Numbered from the stretch's first letter, positions 8,620 through 15,897 are shown. The stretch is 18,089 nucleotides of DNA from JAIVJN01 sp036732565 (GCA_036732565.1 DAINCF010000082.1:1-18089), one strand, 5' to 3'. The notes: generated by a model from the letters alone, not told the origin. Program-made: numbers and translations.

Positions 8620-9748
8620 CCGCCGTGTCCGGGAAGTCGGCGAAGAGGCCGTCGACGCCCAGACAGAAGAACTGCAGGTACTCCTGAACCGGATTGTCGC
8701 CGTAGTCCGACGCGAGGTAGCGGGTCTCGTTGCGGAACGTCCATGTGTGCACGATCAATCCGGCGTCGTGCGCATCGCCGACGAGACTGCTTGCCGGCAG
8801 CAACGTCTTGTCGGCATCGTCAACCGAGCCGTCGTGATTCACATCGTCGGCTTCGCCGTCGTTGTTGGCATCGACGCCTTTCACGCTGATGATGTAGCGC
8901 TTCCAGGGACCGACGCCGTCGGCGTAGGTCGCTATCTCCCTCAGGCCGCTCGGCGTCACCAGGTCGGCATACGTGCGCGGATCGCCGCTCACCACGAAGT
9001 CGTACGGCTGATACGGAATGATCGTGCCGCTGAGGTCGACGTCGACGGCATCGACCAGCTGGACGAGTCGCACGGGCGTCAGCCGATTCAGCTTCTTGAG
9101 GTTGCCGATTTCGAACGACTGAACGATCACCGGCGCCCACCGGTGGTTCCACCCGTGACGGTCGAGGACGTGAACGAGCTTCTCTTCCAGCGGGAGCTTG
9201 ACGCTCTGGTGATACGTCGGATGCTTCGTTTCCGGGTAGACGCCGATCTGCCGGCCGGTGCGACGGCTCCAGTGCTGGGCGAGGCCGATGACCTCGCTCA
9301 ACGTCGGGACCTTGAATTGACCATTGTACTGCTGCGGGCGGAACGCCAGGCGCTGGATGGCGCGCAGCGATTTGATCTCCGCCAGCGTGAAGTCGTCGGC
9401 GAACCATCCGGTCTCGGTCACGCCGTCGATGGTCTTGGTCGTCTCTCGGCCGGCGAACTCGGGGCGCTGGGCGACATCGGTCGTCCCCGTGATGTTCACT
9501 TCGTGCCGAGCGATCAGCACGCCGTCCTTGGTAGCGACGAGGTCAGGCTCGATGTAATCGGCGCCCTGTGCGATCGCGAGCGTGTAGGCCTCGAGCGTGT
9601 GCTCGGGCAGGTAGCCGCTGGCGCCGCGATGCCCGATCACCAACGGTTCCCGCCGCTTGTGATCGTCATGCCGTCGATTGTCAGCTTGAACTGTCGCCAG
9701 ACACGCGCCGACCACCAGCCCGACGCACACCACCATCCGTCCTCTCAT
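8576..9748 (-). CDS. glpQ: Exported glycerophosphodiester phosphodiesterase (GlpQ type)
   Basis: The 390-residue enzyme should hydrolyse glycerophosphodiesters to glycerol 3-phosphate and an alcohol outside the cytoplasmic membrane. Catalytic landmarks fit the GDPD TIM barrel: H40-R41 in VIGHRGASGYLPEHT, metal ligands E67 and D69 in YIEPDL, and H82 in IARHE. Conserved C-terminal pieces are HTWTFRNE and GVDGLFADFPDT. Residues 1-22 form a signal peptide (probable cleavage after VQA). A VGAC sequence ending at C16 could instead be a lipobox, though the hydrophobic core before it is short. An acidic insertion at residues 293-313 resembles dockerin or EF-hand calcium loops. I chose ATG 9748 because GGAGG lies 4 nt before it; GTG 9769 is upstream of that site. 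It follows the VOC gene by 126 bp on the same strand, possibly cotranscribed, and overlaps the glutamate dehydrogenase gene tail-to-tail. Confidence 0.93.
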   Translation of the reverse strand: MRGRMVVCVGLVVGACLATVQADNRRHDDHKRREPLVIGHRGASGYLPEHTLEAYTLAIAQGADYIEPDLVATKDGVLIARHEVNITGTTDVAQRPEFAGRETTKTIDGVTETGWFADDFTLAEIKSLRAIQRLAFRPQQYNGQFKVPTLSEVIGLAQHWSRRTGRQIGVYPETKHPTYHQSVKLPLEEKLVHVLDRHGWNHRWAPVIVQSFEIGNLKKLNRLTPVRLVQLVDAVDVDLSGTIIPYQPYDFVVSGDPRTYADLVTPSGLREIATYADGVGPWKRYIISVKGVDANNDGEADDVNHDGSVDDADKTLLPASSLVGDAHDAGLIVHTWTFRNETRYLASDYGDNPVQEYLQFFCLGVDGLFADFPDTAVTSRALLPLTPSCR

Positions 9749-9874
9749 GCCGCCTCCGGAATCCGCCACCCATTGAGCTGGGTCGTGCGTCCGAATGCTA
9801 TGGTCGGGGTGTCACGTCGCTGCGAACAGCGTGCGTCGACCGCATGAGCCTGGCGCGACGACGATGCGACTCGT

Positions 9875-10267
9875 CTATTGATTGACGAGGGCGAGGATGT
9901 TGCCGTCGGGATCCTTGATCCACGCGACCCTGATGGACCCGGCGACGAGCACGTCACCCTCCTGCTTCGTGTCGGGCAAGTCGTAATGTTCGAACGCGAT
10001 GCCCTTGGCTTTCAACGCCTGCACGATCCGATCGATGTCGCCGCCGACGTTCCAGGTTGCCGCGGTGGCCTTGTTGGTGCCCGCGTATTGCGACTTGTAG
10101 ACGAGGACCTGCGTGCTTCCTGAGTTGTACTGCTGCGCGTCCGTCTCGTCATTGCCGTTATTGCCGTTGCCGACGGGTGTCAGTCCGAGGATGCCTTCGT
10201 AAAACGCGGTGGCTCTCGTCATGTCCGTAACCGCAATGGTCGCGATGGCGTCTTTGTGTCCCAGCAT
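9875..10267 (-). CDS. VOC-superfamily (glyoxalase/bleomycin-resistance-fold) protein
   Basis: The 130-residue protein has a single VOC domain of two beta-alpha-beta modules: AIATIAVTDMTRATAFYEGI at the start and WIKDPDGNILALVNQ at the end, the latter matching the usual DPDGN-x-L signature. Proteins of this size act as dimers and may be dioxygenases, lyases or ligand binders. The positions that commonly carry the metal His and Glu appear to be non-ligating here (Thr/Ala in the first strand, Ala in ILALV), so a metal-free binding role is as likely as catalysis. Residues 33-41 are a short Asn/Gly run (GNGNNGND), probably a flexible loop. ATG 10267 is preceded by AGAGGT with a suitable gap. No signal peptide is seen. 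The gene sits upstream of the phosphodiesterase on the same strand; no functional link is evident. Confidence 0.88.
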   Translation of the reverse strand: MLGHKDAIATIAVTDMTRATAFYEGILGLTPVGNGNNGNDETDAQQYNSGSTQVLVYKSQYAGTNKATAATWNVGGDIDRIVQALKAKGIAFEHYDLPDTKQEGDVLVAGSIRVAWIKDPDGNILALVNQ

Positions 10268-10455
10268 GTGCTACCTCTGCACTGTTCCGAGTTTCCGGAT
10301 TCGCGAAGCCGTCCTCTGAGGGTAATCGAACGCGTCCACTCGATTCGACAGATTCGACCGGTGCGCATCAGGTCGATGGGATCAGGGGACGACGCGTTCG
10401 TGCGTCCTGCTGTCACAGTGGATCAAGACGATGGCTTGGCCATGGAGCAGCCGCG
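10268..10455. other. Gap between divergent genes, possibly holding an eroded 5' part of the NAGPA-like gene
   Basis: This 188-bp stretch lies between the VOC start and the first usable start of the glycosidase-like gene. Frame 2 is open through it and encodes RIRSMGSGDDAFVRP, which faintly resembles the N-terminal strand region of complete NAGPA proteins. However, it is in a different frame from the downstream gene. The downstream frame is also free of stops across the gap but has no ATG, GTG or TTG. I see no convincing promoter. It may simply be regulatory spacer. Confidence 0.3.
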
Positions 10456-11100
10456 TTGGACGTGGCCCACGCCAGCTACTTTTACGAGGTGGCCGACAAG
10501 ACCGAGGGCTACCAGGTCGGCGATCTCGTGGCCGTCGTCGGCGCGGCGCTGTCGCAAGGAAAGCAGATTTCGGCCGCTCAAACCTTCGACGAGCTCTGCG
10601 TCAACTCGATGGTGTGCTTCAAGGGGTCCGTCGTGGAAGTGATTGACGGGCAGGTGTGCCCGAAGGGCTTCACCGATTGTGTAGCGGTGGGGCCGCGATT
10701 GCTTGCCAACGGCATCGAACGCTATCCCTTCTACTGGGATACTCGTCCGGTCGCTCAACGGACGGTCGACGTGCAGACCAATTCAGGGCTGCACAATGGC
10801 CGGTTGAATCCGCTCTCGGCGATCGGCGTCTCGGCCGACAAGCGACGGGTATGGCTGATCGTCGTCGACGGCCGGCAGGAGGGCTACAGCCAGGGGGCAA
10901 CGTTACATGACGTCCCGACGTTCTTCCGTCTGCTGGGCGCTTCTGACGCGCTGAACCTCGACGGCGGAGGGTCGGCGGTCATGGTTCATCGACTGCCATC
11001 AGGGAAAGCACACGTCCTGTCCCAACCCATTCATGGCGGTGTGCCAGGTCAGGAGAGGCCGGTAGCGAACCATGTGCTCGTTCATCTTGGAGAACCTTGA
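10456..11100 (+). CDS. Phosphodiester glycosidase-family (NAGPA/DUF2233) protein, apparently N-terminally truncated
   Basis: The 214 residues cover the core and C-terminal part of the NAGPA fold, which in mammals removes N-acetylglucosamine from phosphodiester-linked glycans; most bacterial homologues are exported and uncharacterised. Diagnostic motifs are SAIGVSADKRRVWLIVVDGR (to R140), YSQGATL, and DALNLDGGGSAVMV with D169-GGG-S173, then ERPVANHVLVHL at the end. The first residues, DVAHASYFYE, correspond to the family motif DVAxNxxFF, which normally follows about 70-100 residues plus a signal peptide; both are missing. Four Cys (VNSMVCF, CPKGFTDC and neighbours) suggest an extracytoplasmic ancestor. 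TTG 10456, with GGAG 8 nt upstream, is the earliest usable start in this frame. The gene may be a decaying pseudogene, a frameshifted gene or a short functional form. It converges on the histidine phosphatase. Confidence 0.72.
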   Translation: MDVAHASYFYEVADKTEGYQVGDLVAVVGAALSQGKQISAAQTFDELCVNSMVCFKGSVVEVIDGQVCPKGFTDCVAVGPRLLANGIERYPFYWDTRPVAQRTVDVQTNSGLHNGRLNPLSAIGVSADKRRVWLIVVDGRQEGYSQGATLHDVPTFFRLLGASDALNLDGGGSAVMVHRLPSGKAHVLSQPIHGGVPGQERPVANHVLVHLGEP

Positions 11101-11107
11101 CAGGCTG

Positions 11108-11135
11108 CCCCAGGCCCCAGGCCCCAGGCCCCGGG
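11108..11135. repeat. Short tandem repeat, 7-bp unit CCCCAGG
   Basis: Three perfect copies of CCCCAGG run from 11108 to 11128, followed by a variant CCCCGGG. A small inverted repeat (AGGCC at 11126-11130, GGCCT at 11134-11138) joins it to the next repeat and could fold into a hairpin. There is no T-run, so it is a weak terminator candidate at best. It lies in the 53-bp gap between two convergent genes. Confidence 0.85.
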
Positions 11136-11138
11136 CCT

Positions 11139-11162
11139 CAAGCCTCCAAGCCTTCAAGCCTT
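11139..11162. repeat. Short tandem repeat, 8-bp unit CAAGCCTT/C
   Basis: Three adjacent 8-bp copies are seen: CAAGCCTC, then CAAGCCTT twice. The array starts 4 bases after the 7-bp repeat and runs through the stop codon (11154-11156) and last two codons of the histidine phosphatase on the minus strand. The C-terminus of that protein is therefore partly repeat-encoded (the final KA). Confidence 0.85.
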
Positions 11163-11828
11163 CTTGTCGTCCCACCAGTGCGACAGGCTCTCGCCGACCG
11201 GCTTCGGCGTGTTGGCGTAATGCGACGTGTCGTTGAACAGCATCAACCGCGCGCGCACGGGGTCTTTGAAGTCGAGGATGTTGAGGCTGGCCGGCGCCTG
11301 ATCCAACCGGTCGCGGTAGCCGCGGGCATCGAACCCGAGCAGGCTGCTGAGCAGCAATCGAATCGTGGCTTTGTGCGAGACGACGAGCACGCGTTCGCCG
11401 GGATGCTGCGTCACGATCTCGCGGATGACCGGCAGGGCGCGGGCGAGGACGCTCACGCCGGACTCGCCCCCCTCGGGTGCGACCGTGAAGGGGTCCGCAA
11501 CCCACTCGGCATATTCCTGCTGAAACCGCGCCTCGACCTCCGCGCGTGTCAGCCCCTCCCAGTGCCCGTGCGCGATCTCTCGCAGGCCCCCATGCGTCGA
11601 GAGCTCCGCCTGGCAGTGCCCGGAGATGATCTCCGCGGTTTCGACCGCCCTCGACAAGGTGCTGCTGTAGACCGCGGCGATCCGTTCGCCCTTCAACCGC
11701 TCGCCGAGACGGCTGGCCTGCCAACGCCCTTCGTCCGACAGGTCGACGCCGACCGAGCCCGCGAACCGATCCTCGGCCGACAGCTGCGTCGCCCCATGGC
11801 GAACCAGATAGACGCGTGTGGTTTCCAT
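11154..11828 (-). CDS. Histidine phosphatase family protein (phosphoglycerate-mutase-like)
   Basis: The 224-residue cytoplasmic protein belongs to branch 1 of the histidine phosphatases, which dephosphorylate sugar phosphates, nucleotides or similar small molecules through a phospho-histidine. The catalytic set is complete: R10-H11-G12 in VYLVRHGAT, R60 in SSTLSRAVETA, E84 in LREIAHGHWEG and H152 in VVSHKATIR. The GHWEG motif and overall length resemble CobC/GpmB-like broad-specificity phosphatases, so a mutase role is unlikely; the substrate cannot be told. I chose ATG 11828 (METTRVYLVRHG) because family members start just before the RHG strand. An in-frame ATG at 11843 is an alternative, and neither has a strong Shine-Dalgarno site. 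It is divergent from the DUF1684 gene, and its last codons lie in a tandem repeat. Confidence 0.9.
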   Translation of the reverse strand: METTRVYLVRHGATQLSAEDRFAGSVGVDLSDEGRWQASRLGERLKGERIAAVYSSTLSRAVETAEIISGHCQAELSTHGGLREIAHGHWEGLTRAEVEARFQQEYAEWVADPFTVAPEGGESGVSVLARALPVIREIVTQHPGERVLVVSHKATIRLLLSSLLGFDARGYRDRLDQAPASLNILDFKDPVRARLMLFNDTSHYANTPKPVGESLSHWWDDKKA

Positions 11829-11911
11829 GATGTGAGCGACCATTATCGTCCGTCGCGCTTCTTGACCCTTCGCCGGGTCCCCACTACGATTCGTCACGGA
11901 GGCACCGCGCA

Positions 11912-12853
11912 ATGCAGAACACGTTGACGAAGGGACTGGCGGCGGCCGCGCTGAGCGTCATGGTGGGTTGCAGCGACGGCGCGCCCGAACGATCCGCCGC
12001 CGCGGCCGTCTCCACGGACGCCGAGGCGGTCGCCAAGAAGAACCAGGAGTGGCGCGACAAGCACGAGGCCGACTACCGCCGCGACTGGGTGAGCATCGCC
12101 GGCCTGCACTTCCTGGAGCCGGGCAGTCATCGCGTCGGCAGCGCCACCACCAACGACATCGTTGTTGCCGATCTTCCGCCGACGATCGGACGACTGGTGC
12201 TCAAGGACAAGACGGTGCGCTTCGAGCCCGCGCCGGGCGCCAACGTGCGCATCAAGGATCAGGTGGTCGCCGCGCCGGTTGATTTGAAGGACGATGCCCA
12301 TCCACCGGCGGACGAACTGCTGGTCGGTGACGTCCGCATGGTCATCCACGCGAGCGGCGACCGGCTGTCGCTGCGCGTCCGCAATCCCAATGGCGAGCTC
12401 GCGAAGGGATTCCTCGGGTTTACCTGGTTCCCGATCGACGCCAGCCACCGCACGATCGGCAAGTTCATCAAGGACGCCGAGCCGCGGAAGATGCAGGTTC
12501 TCAACACCTTTGGCGACATGGACTCGTACAACACCGAAGGCGTCATCGAGTTCACCCTGCAAGGGCAGACGTTGCGGCTGCGGCCGTTCACGACCCGGCC
12601 GAACCGCTTCTACATCGTGTTCAAGGATCAATCGAGCGGCCAGGAAACCTACGAAGCGGCGCGCTTCCTCTATGCCGACCTTCGCGAGGATGGCACGACG
12701 GTGCTCGATTTCAACGAGGCGTACAACCCGCCGTGCTCGTTCAATCCCTACACGACGTGCCCGATTCCGTTGAAGGAGAACAACCTGCCGATCAAGGTGT
12801 TGGCGGGGGAGAAGGCGTACCCCGTCCACGTCGCGCTGCCGACGACGGACTGA
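11912..12853 (+). CDS. DUF1684 domain lipoprotein
   Basis: The 313-residue protein carries a DUF1684 domain of unknown function. Characteristic pieces are RDWVSIAGLHFLEPGSHRVG near residues 57-76, FPIDASHRTIGKF in the middle, and near the end QETYEAARFLYADL and DFNEAYNPPCSFNPYTTCP. The last is the family hallmark, with two Cys that may form a disulfide. Residues 1-19 form a lipoprotein-type signal ending in MVGC, with Met instead of the usual Leu at -3, so C20 is probably lipidated and the protein sits on the periplasmic side of a membrane. A short Ala/Ser-rich linker follows. ATG 11912 has GGAGG 9 nt upstream. The neighbours give no clue to function. Transcription probably ends at the hairpin just downstream. 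Confidence 0.9.
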   Translation: MQNTLTKGLAAAALSVMVGCSDGAPERSAAAAVSTDAEAVAKKNQEWRDKHEADYRRDWVSIAGLHFLEPGSHRVGSATTNDIVVADLPPTIGRLVLKDKTVRFEPAPGANVRIKDQVVAAPVDLKDDAHPPADELLVGDVRMVIHASGDRLSLRVRNPNGELAKGFLGFTWFPIDASHRTIGKFIKDAEPRKMQVLNTFGDMDSYNTEGVIEFTLQGQTLRLRPFTTRPNRFYIVFKDQSSGQETYEAARFLYADLREDGTTVLDFNEAYNPPCSFNPYTTCPIPLKENNLPIKVLAGEKAYPVHVALPTTD

Positions 12854-12862
12854 CGCGGTCCC

Positions 12863-12886
12863 GCCTCGGCGGCGCCGCCGCGAGGC
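12863..12886. terminator. GC-rich hairpin between convergent genes, candidate bidirectional terminator
   Basis: The 36-bp gap between the stops at 12853 (+) and 12890 (-) contains an almost perfect hairpin. GCCTCG (12863-12868) pairs with CGAGGC (12881-12886), and CGGC (12870-12873) pairs with GCCG (12877-12880). One G (12869) is bulged and the loop is 3 nt. There is no T-run on either side, so it is not a classic intrinsic terminator; position and symmetry are the main support. Confidence 0.45.
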
Positions 12887-12889
12887 CGA

Positions 12890-14086
12890 TCAGACCTGGA
12901 GCTCGGCGCGCCGGTCCGCGAACCACGTCGCGGGTGCTTCGACGTACGAGCGATCGAGGCTGCTGACCGACGCACACCCGAGGAGCTTCAACGTGCGCGC
13001 CAGCTCCGAGCGCAAGATCTCGATCGCGCGGGTGACGCCGGCTTCGCCGCCGGCGCTGAGCCCGTAGGCGTAGGCGCGGCCGACCAGCACCGCACGCGCG
13101 CCCAGGCAGAGCGCTTTGGCGATGTCGCTGCCGCGGCGGATGCCGCTGTCGAGCAGCACCTCGATGCGTCCATCGACCGCGGCGATCACCTCCGGCAGCA
13201 CGCGCAGCGTCGGCGCGACACCGTCGAGCTGACGGCCGCCGTGGTTGGAGACGACGATGGCATCCGCGCCTTCGTCGATCGCGCGGAGCGCGTCCTCGCC
13301 GGTGTGGACACCCTTGATGACGATCGGCCCCTTCCACAGCTCTCGAATCCACCGGAGGTCCTGCCAGCAGACAACCGACTGTTCGAGCGCGGCGCCGACG
13401 TCGGCATACCCCATCGGCCCATCTGGAAACACGACGTTGGGAAAGCTCATCAGCCCGCCGTCCCCGAGGAAGTCCGCGAGCCAGCGCGGGCGCGAGAGGA
13501 TCTGTGGGAGGTACGGCAGCATCGACCAGAACTTCCGTCCAATCAGCTCTTTCGCCCCGTTGCGCGTGTCGCGCTCGCGCTGACCCGCCACTGGGGTATC
13601 GATGGTGACGACGAGCGCGGTGAAGCCGGCCACGCGGGCACGATCGATCATCGCGGTGGCGATGTCTCGACCACCCACCAGGTAGACCTGATACCAGCAC
13701 GGCGCCTTCGAGGCCGCCCTGACGTCCTCCAGGCGCGACCCGGACAGGGTCGACTGAATGTAGCCCGTGCCAGCCTTGCCCGCCGCCGTCGCGGCCGCGA
13801 CCTCGCCCTTCGGATAAAACAGCCGGCTGCTGCCCACGGGCGCCAGCATGAACGGCACGTTGATCTTCTCGCCGAGCACCGACGTGCGCAAATCGCAGGT
13901 CGTCGTGGCCACCGCGCATCGCGGCCGAAAGATCACGTCGTCGAAGACGCGCGAGTTCTCGCGCAGCGTGATTTCGGCGTCGGCGCCGCCGTCGATGTAA
14001 TCGAAGGCCATACGTGGCAGGCGGCGTTCCGCCAGGCGCCGGAGATCACGGATGGTGAGGACTTGGGGCGAGGTAACAGAAGGCAT
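12890..14086 (-). CDS. FMN-dependent alpha-hydroxy-acid oxidase/dehydrogenase (LldD/glycolate oxidase family)
   Basis: The 398-residue TIM-barrel flavoprotein should oxidise an L-2-hydroxy acid such as lactate or glycolate to the 2-oxo acid. The family active site is intact: Y30 in FDYIDGGAD, the FMN-binding segment MLAPVGSS, WYQVY, TIDTPVAGQRERD, a Lys in PIVIKGVH, and the catalytic H282 and R285 in SNHGGRQLD, followed by the phosphate-binding VLLDSGIRRGSDIAKAL and LVGRAYAYGL. The C-terminal SSLDRSYVEAP is also typical. There is no signal or membrane segment, so it is cytoplasmic or peripheral. Whether it passes electrons to oxygen, quinone or cytochrome cannot be read from the sequence. ATG 14086 lacks a clear Shine-Dalgarno site, and the upstream gene on the same strand ends 12 bp before it, which suggests one transcript and perhaps coupled translation. 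Confidence 0.92.
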   Translation of the reverse strand: MPSVTSPQVLTIRDLRRLAERRLPRMAFDYIDGGADAEITLRENSRVFDDVIFRPRCAVATTTCDLRTSVLGEKINVPFMLAPVGSSRLFYPKGEVAAATAAGKAGTGYIQSTLSGSRLEDVRAASKAPCWYQVYLVGGRDIATAMIDRARVAGFTALVVTIDTPVAGQRERDTRNGAKELIGRKFWSMLPYLPQILSRPRWLADFLGDGGLMSFPNVVFPDGPMGYADVGAALEQSVVCWQDLRWIRELWKGPIVIKGVHTGEDALRAIDEGADAIVVSNHGGRQLDGVAPTLRVLPEVIAAVDGRIEVLLDSGIRRGSDIAKALCLGARAVLVGRAYAYGLSAGGEAGVTRAIEILRSELARTLKLLGCASVSSLDRSYVEAPATWFADRRAELQV

Positions 14087-14098
14087 CGCGATGCGGAA

Positions 14099-15784
14099 TT
14101 ATAGTCCCCTGCGCCGACCGGACCACACCAAGCCGATACCCCACAGTGCCAGGCTCAGGACGCTGATCCCGTTGGCGACGGCGCGGATTGGCGTGTTGGA
14201 GAACCTCGCCTCCACGCGATGGGCGCCGGCCGGGACCGTCACGTCCATGAAACCATAGCGAGGATCGACGGTGATCTCGGCTTCCACATCGTCGATCAAT
14301 ACAATCCATCCAGGAAAGTCATGCGAGTTGATGCGGAGCCGTATGCCGGTCGCGGTGACGATGTCCAGATCCAGGACGTGATCCGCGAGGCGCCGTTCCC
14401 GCACGTCGGCCTCGCCGCTGATGATGGCCCATCGAGGCACGGCCGAGGGGAGCTCCTGGCGCGCGGCGACAGGCGTGAAGCCGCGTTCGATGAACGCCCT
14501 CATGCCGGCGGGCTCCAACTCCGGCCATCGTGGATTGTCGATGTTCATGGAGAGCCGGGGAATGTACTCGTTGGGCTTCACGTGGTCGCGATAGAGCTGA
14601 GTGTGCAAACCGATGGTCGCGATCACGATCGAGGCTTGGATGGCGCGATTGCTCATTGACGAAACCAGCAGCGCCGCCAGGGCCGCCGTGCCAAGCGACA
14701 CCACCATGAAATAGCGCCACGGAAACTGCAGGTAGGAGAGCGCAGGAATCGCGCGCCAGAGCCAGGCGGATTGCTCGGTCATGAGGAACATGGCGGTGGC
14801 GACCACCAACAGCCAGAACGTCATCGCGCGCAGTCGAAGGGCGTCTCCCGAGCGCGGTCGAAGGATGGCCACCACCACGGCGGCGATCACGACCCATTGG
14901 ACGATGCCGATCTGAAGCGGCATGTCATCGTTCAGCCCAAGGCGCGAGGCGCCGAAGCCCCATCTGTACGAGAACCACTGCCACGGCGAGACGAAGTGCT
15001 GCCGGTAGTCCGAGTAGCCGCTCGTCATGCGGCCGATGGCGATGTGCTGAAGCTCTGCGATGGATGGGAGGAGATAGAAAGCCGAGATGCCGACGCCGAT
15101 GGCCACGCCGGCCATGAGCCGCGCGGCCGTCTGCCATCGGGCGCCATCGGCGAGCAGACGATACGCGGCGTACGCGGCCACCACCGGCGCGAAGATCAGC
15201 GAGCTGATCAGGTGAGTGGTGAGCATCGCTCCCACGAAGGCGGCGACGAGCAGCGCGTCGATCGTCCGGGCCAATCGGATCGACCGATCGACAGACCACA
15301 GCAGGGCCGGCGCACACATCATCGCCGCGACCTCCGGATAGGCGCCGCGCACGAACACGTCGACGATCACGTACGGTGACCACGCGAACAGCACCGCGGC
15401 AAGCCCCGCGGGCATCCATCCCAGCGGCCTGAGCCACGCAAACGTGAACAACGCGCCGCACCACCACAACAGCAGCGGCGTGGACTTGAATGCCGTGGAC
15501 AAGCGCGGCACGCCGAGGTGCACGGCTTCGATCAGGTAGTACAGTCCAGGTGGATAGAAGTTGAAGAGCGGCTGGCTCTCGCCGCCGCGCACCCATTCGA
15601 CCCAGCGAACCGGCAGTTGCCCCTGTGCGAGGGCGCGATCGAAGAGAAAAGTGTAGGTGATGTGCGCGGTTACATCGTGTCCACTGGGAAAACCCTTCTG
15701 TGCGAACGGCGTGGCGAGTGCCGCGAGGCTGAGGACGATCGAAAGAGCGGCGATCACGAGAAGGGTACGCTCGAGCTGTCTCAT
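14099..15784 (-). CDS. Polytopic membrane protein, PTPS-related/YfhO-like (GT-C-fold) putative glycosyltransferase
   Basis: The 561-residue protein has a first membrane segment at residues 7-28, then an outside loop with D37 and H41 (FPSGHDVTAHITY) and the motif QLPVRWVEWVRGGESQPLFN followed by FYPPGLYYL. This matches the family labelled 6-pyruvoyl-tetrahydropterin synthase-related, which despite its name looks like a GT-C glycosyltransferase. About ten further hydrophobic segments follow. A soluble C-terminal part (LRINSHDFPGWIVLIDD, then VTVPAGAHRVEARF) resembles the YfhO beta domain, before one last membrane helix near residues 530-555. ATG 15784 has AGGTG 8 nt upstream; an ATG at 15841 has no ribosome site. 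It is divergent from the ArnT-like gene and upstream of the oxidase. A role in polymer or protein glycosylation is inference; no substrate can be named. Confidence 0.8.
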   Translation of the reverse strand: MRQLERTLLVIAALSIVLSLAALATPFAQKGFPSGHDVTAHITYTFLFDRALAQGQLPVRWVEWVRGGESQPLFNFYPPGLYYLIEAVHLGVPRLSTAFKSTPLLLWWCGALFTFAWLRPLGWMPAGLAAVLFAWSPYVIVDVFVRGAYPEVAAMMCAPALLWSVDRSIRLARTIDALLVAAFVGAMLTTHLISSLIFAPVVAAYAAYRLLADGARWQTAARLMAGVAIGVGISAFYLLPSIAELQHIAIGRMTSGYSDYRQHFVSPWQWFSYRWGFGASRLGLNDDMPLQIGIVQWVVIAAVVVAILRPRSGDALRLRAMTFWLLVVATAMFLMTEQSAWLWRAIPALSYLQFPWRYFMVVSLGTAALAALLVSSMSNRAIQASIVIATIGLHTQLYRDHVKPNEYIPRLSMNIDNPRWPELEPAGMRAFIERGFTPVAARQELPSAVPRWAIISGEADVRERRLADHVLDLDIVTATGIRLRINSHDFPGWIVLIDDVEAEITVDPRYGFMDVTVPAGAHRVEARFSNTPIRAVANGISVLSLALWGIGLVWSGRRRGL

Positions 15785-15891
15785 GTAATGAACACCTATC
15801 GTAGCGACAGTGAAGTGCTGAGCTTCAAGCGCCTGTATCATGGAGGAGCCAGCGTTCGGGAGTCTGTGAGGTCTGTCTGTCGTTCAACATC

Positions 15892-15897
15892 AAGGAG
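15892..15897 (+). promoter_or_regulatory. Strong Shine-Dalgarno site AAGGAG with no ATG/GTG/TTG behind it
   Basis: AAGGAG is the best ribosome-binding sequence upstream of the GT-C gene. The only in-frame start-like codon at a sensible distance is ATC 15907, 9 nt downstream. This site is the main evidence for placing the start there. Confidence 0.6.

Noticed and set aside
8426..9847. 473-codon plus-strand open frame running from the end of glutamate dehydrogenase across the phosphodiesterase gene
   Set aside because: It begins inside one confident gene in another frame and continues antisense to another; the phosphodiesterase has intact catalytic motifs and a signal peptide.
11894..12829. 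311-codon open frame antisense to the DUF1684 gene
   Set aside because: The DUF1684 hallmark motifs, lipobox and ribosome site support the plus strand; the antisense translation matches nothing.
13241..14104. 287-codon plus-strand open frame opposite the hydroxyacid oxidase
   Set aside because: Shadow of a gene with a complete flavin active site.
15797..15828. Possible minus-strand promoter TTGAAG with TACGAT upstream of the PTPS-related gene
   Set aside because: A spacer of 19 and immediate proximity to the ribosome site make it unconvincing.
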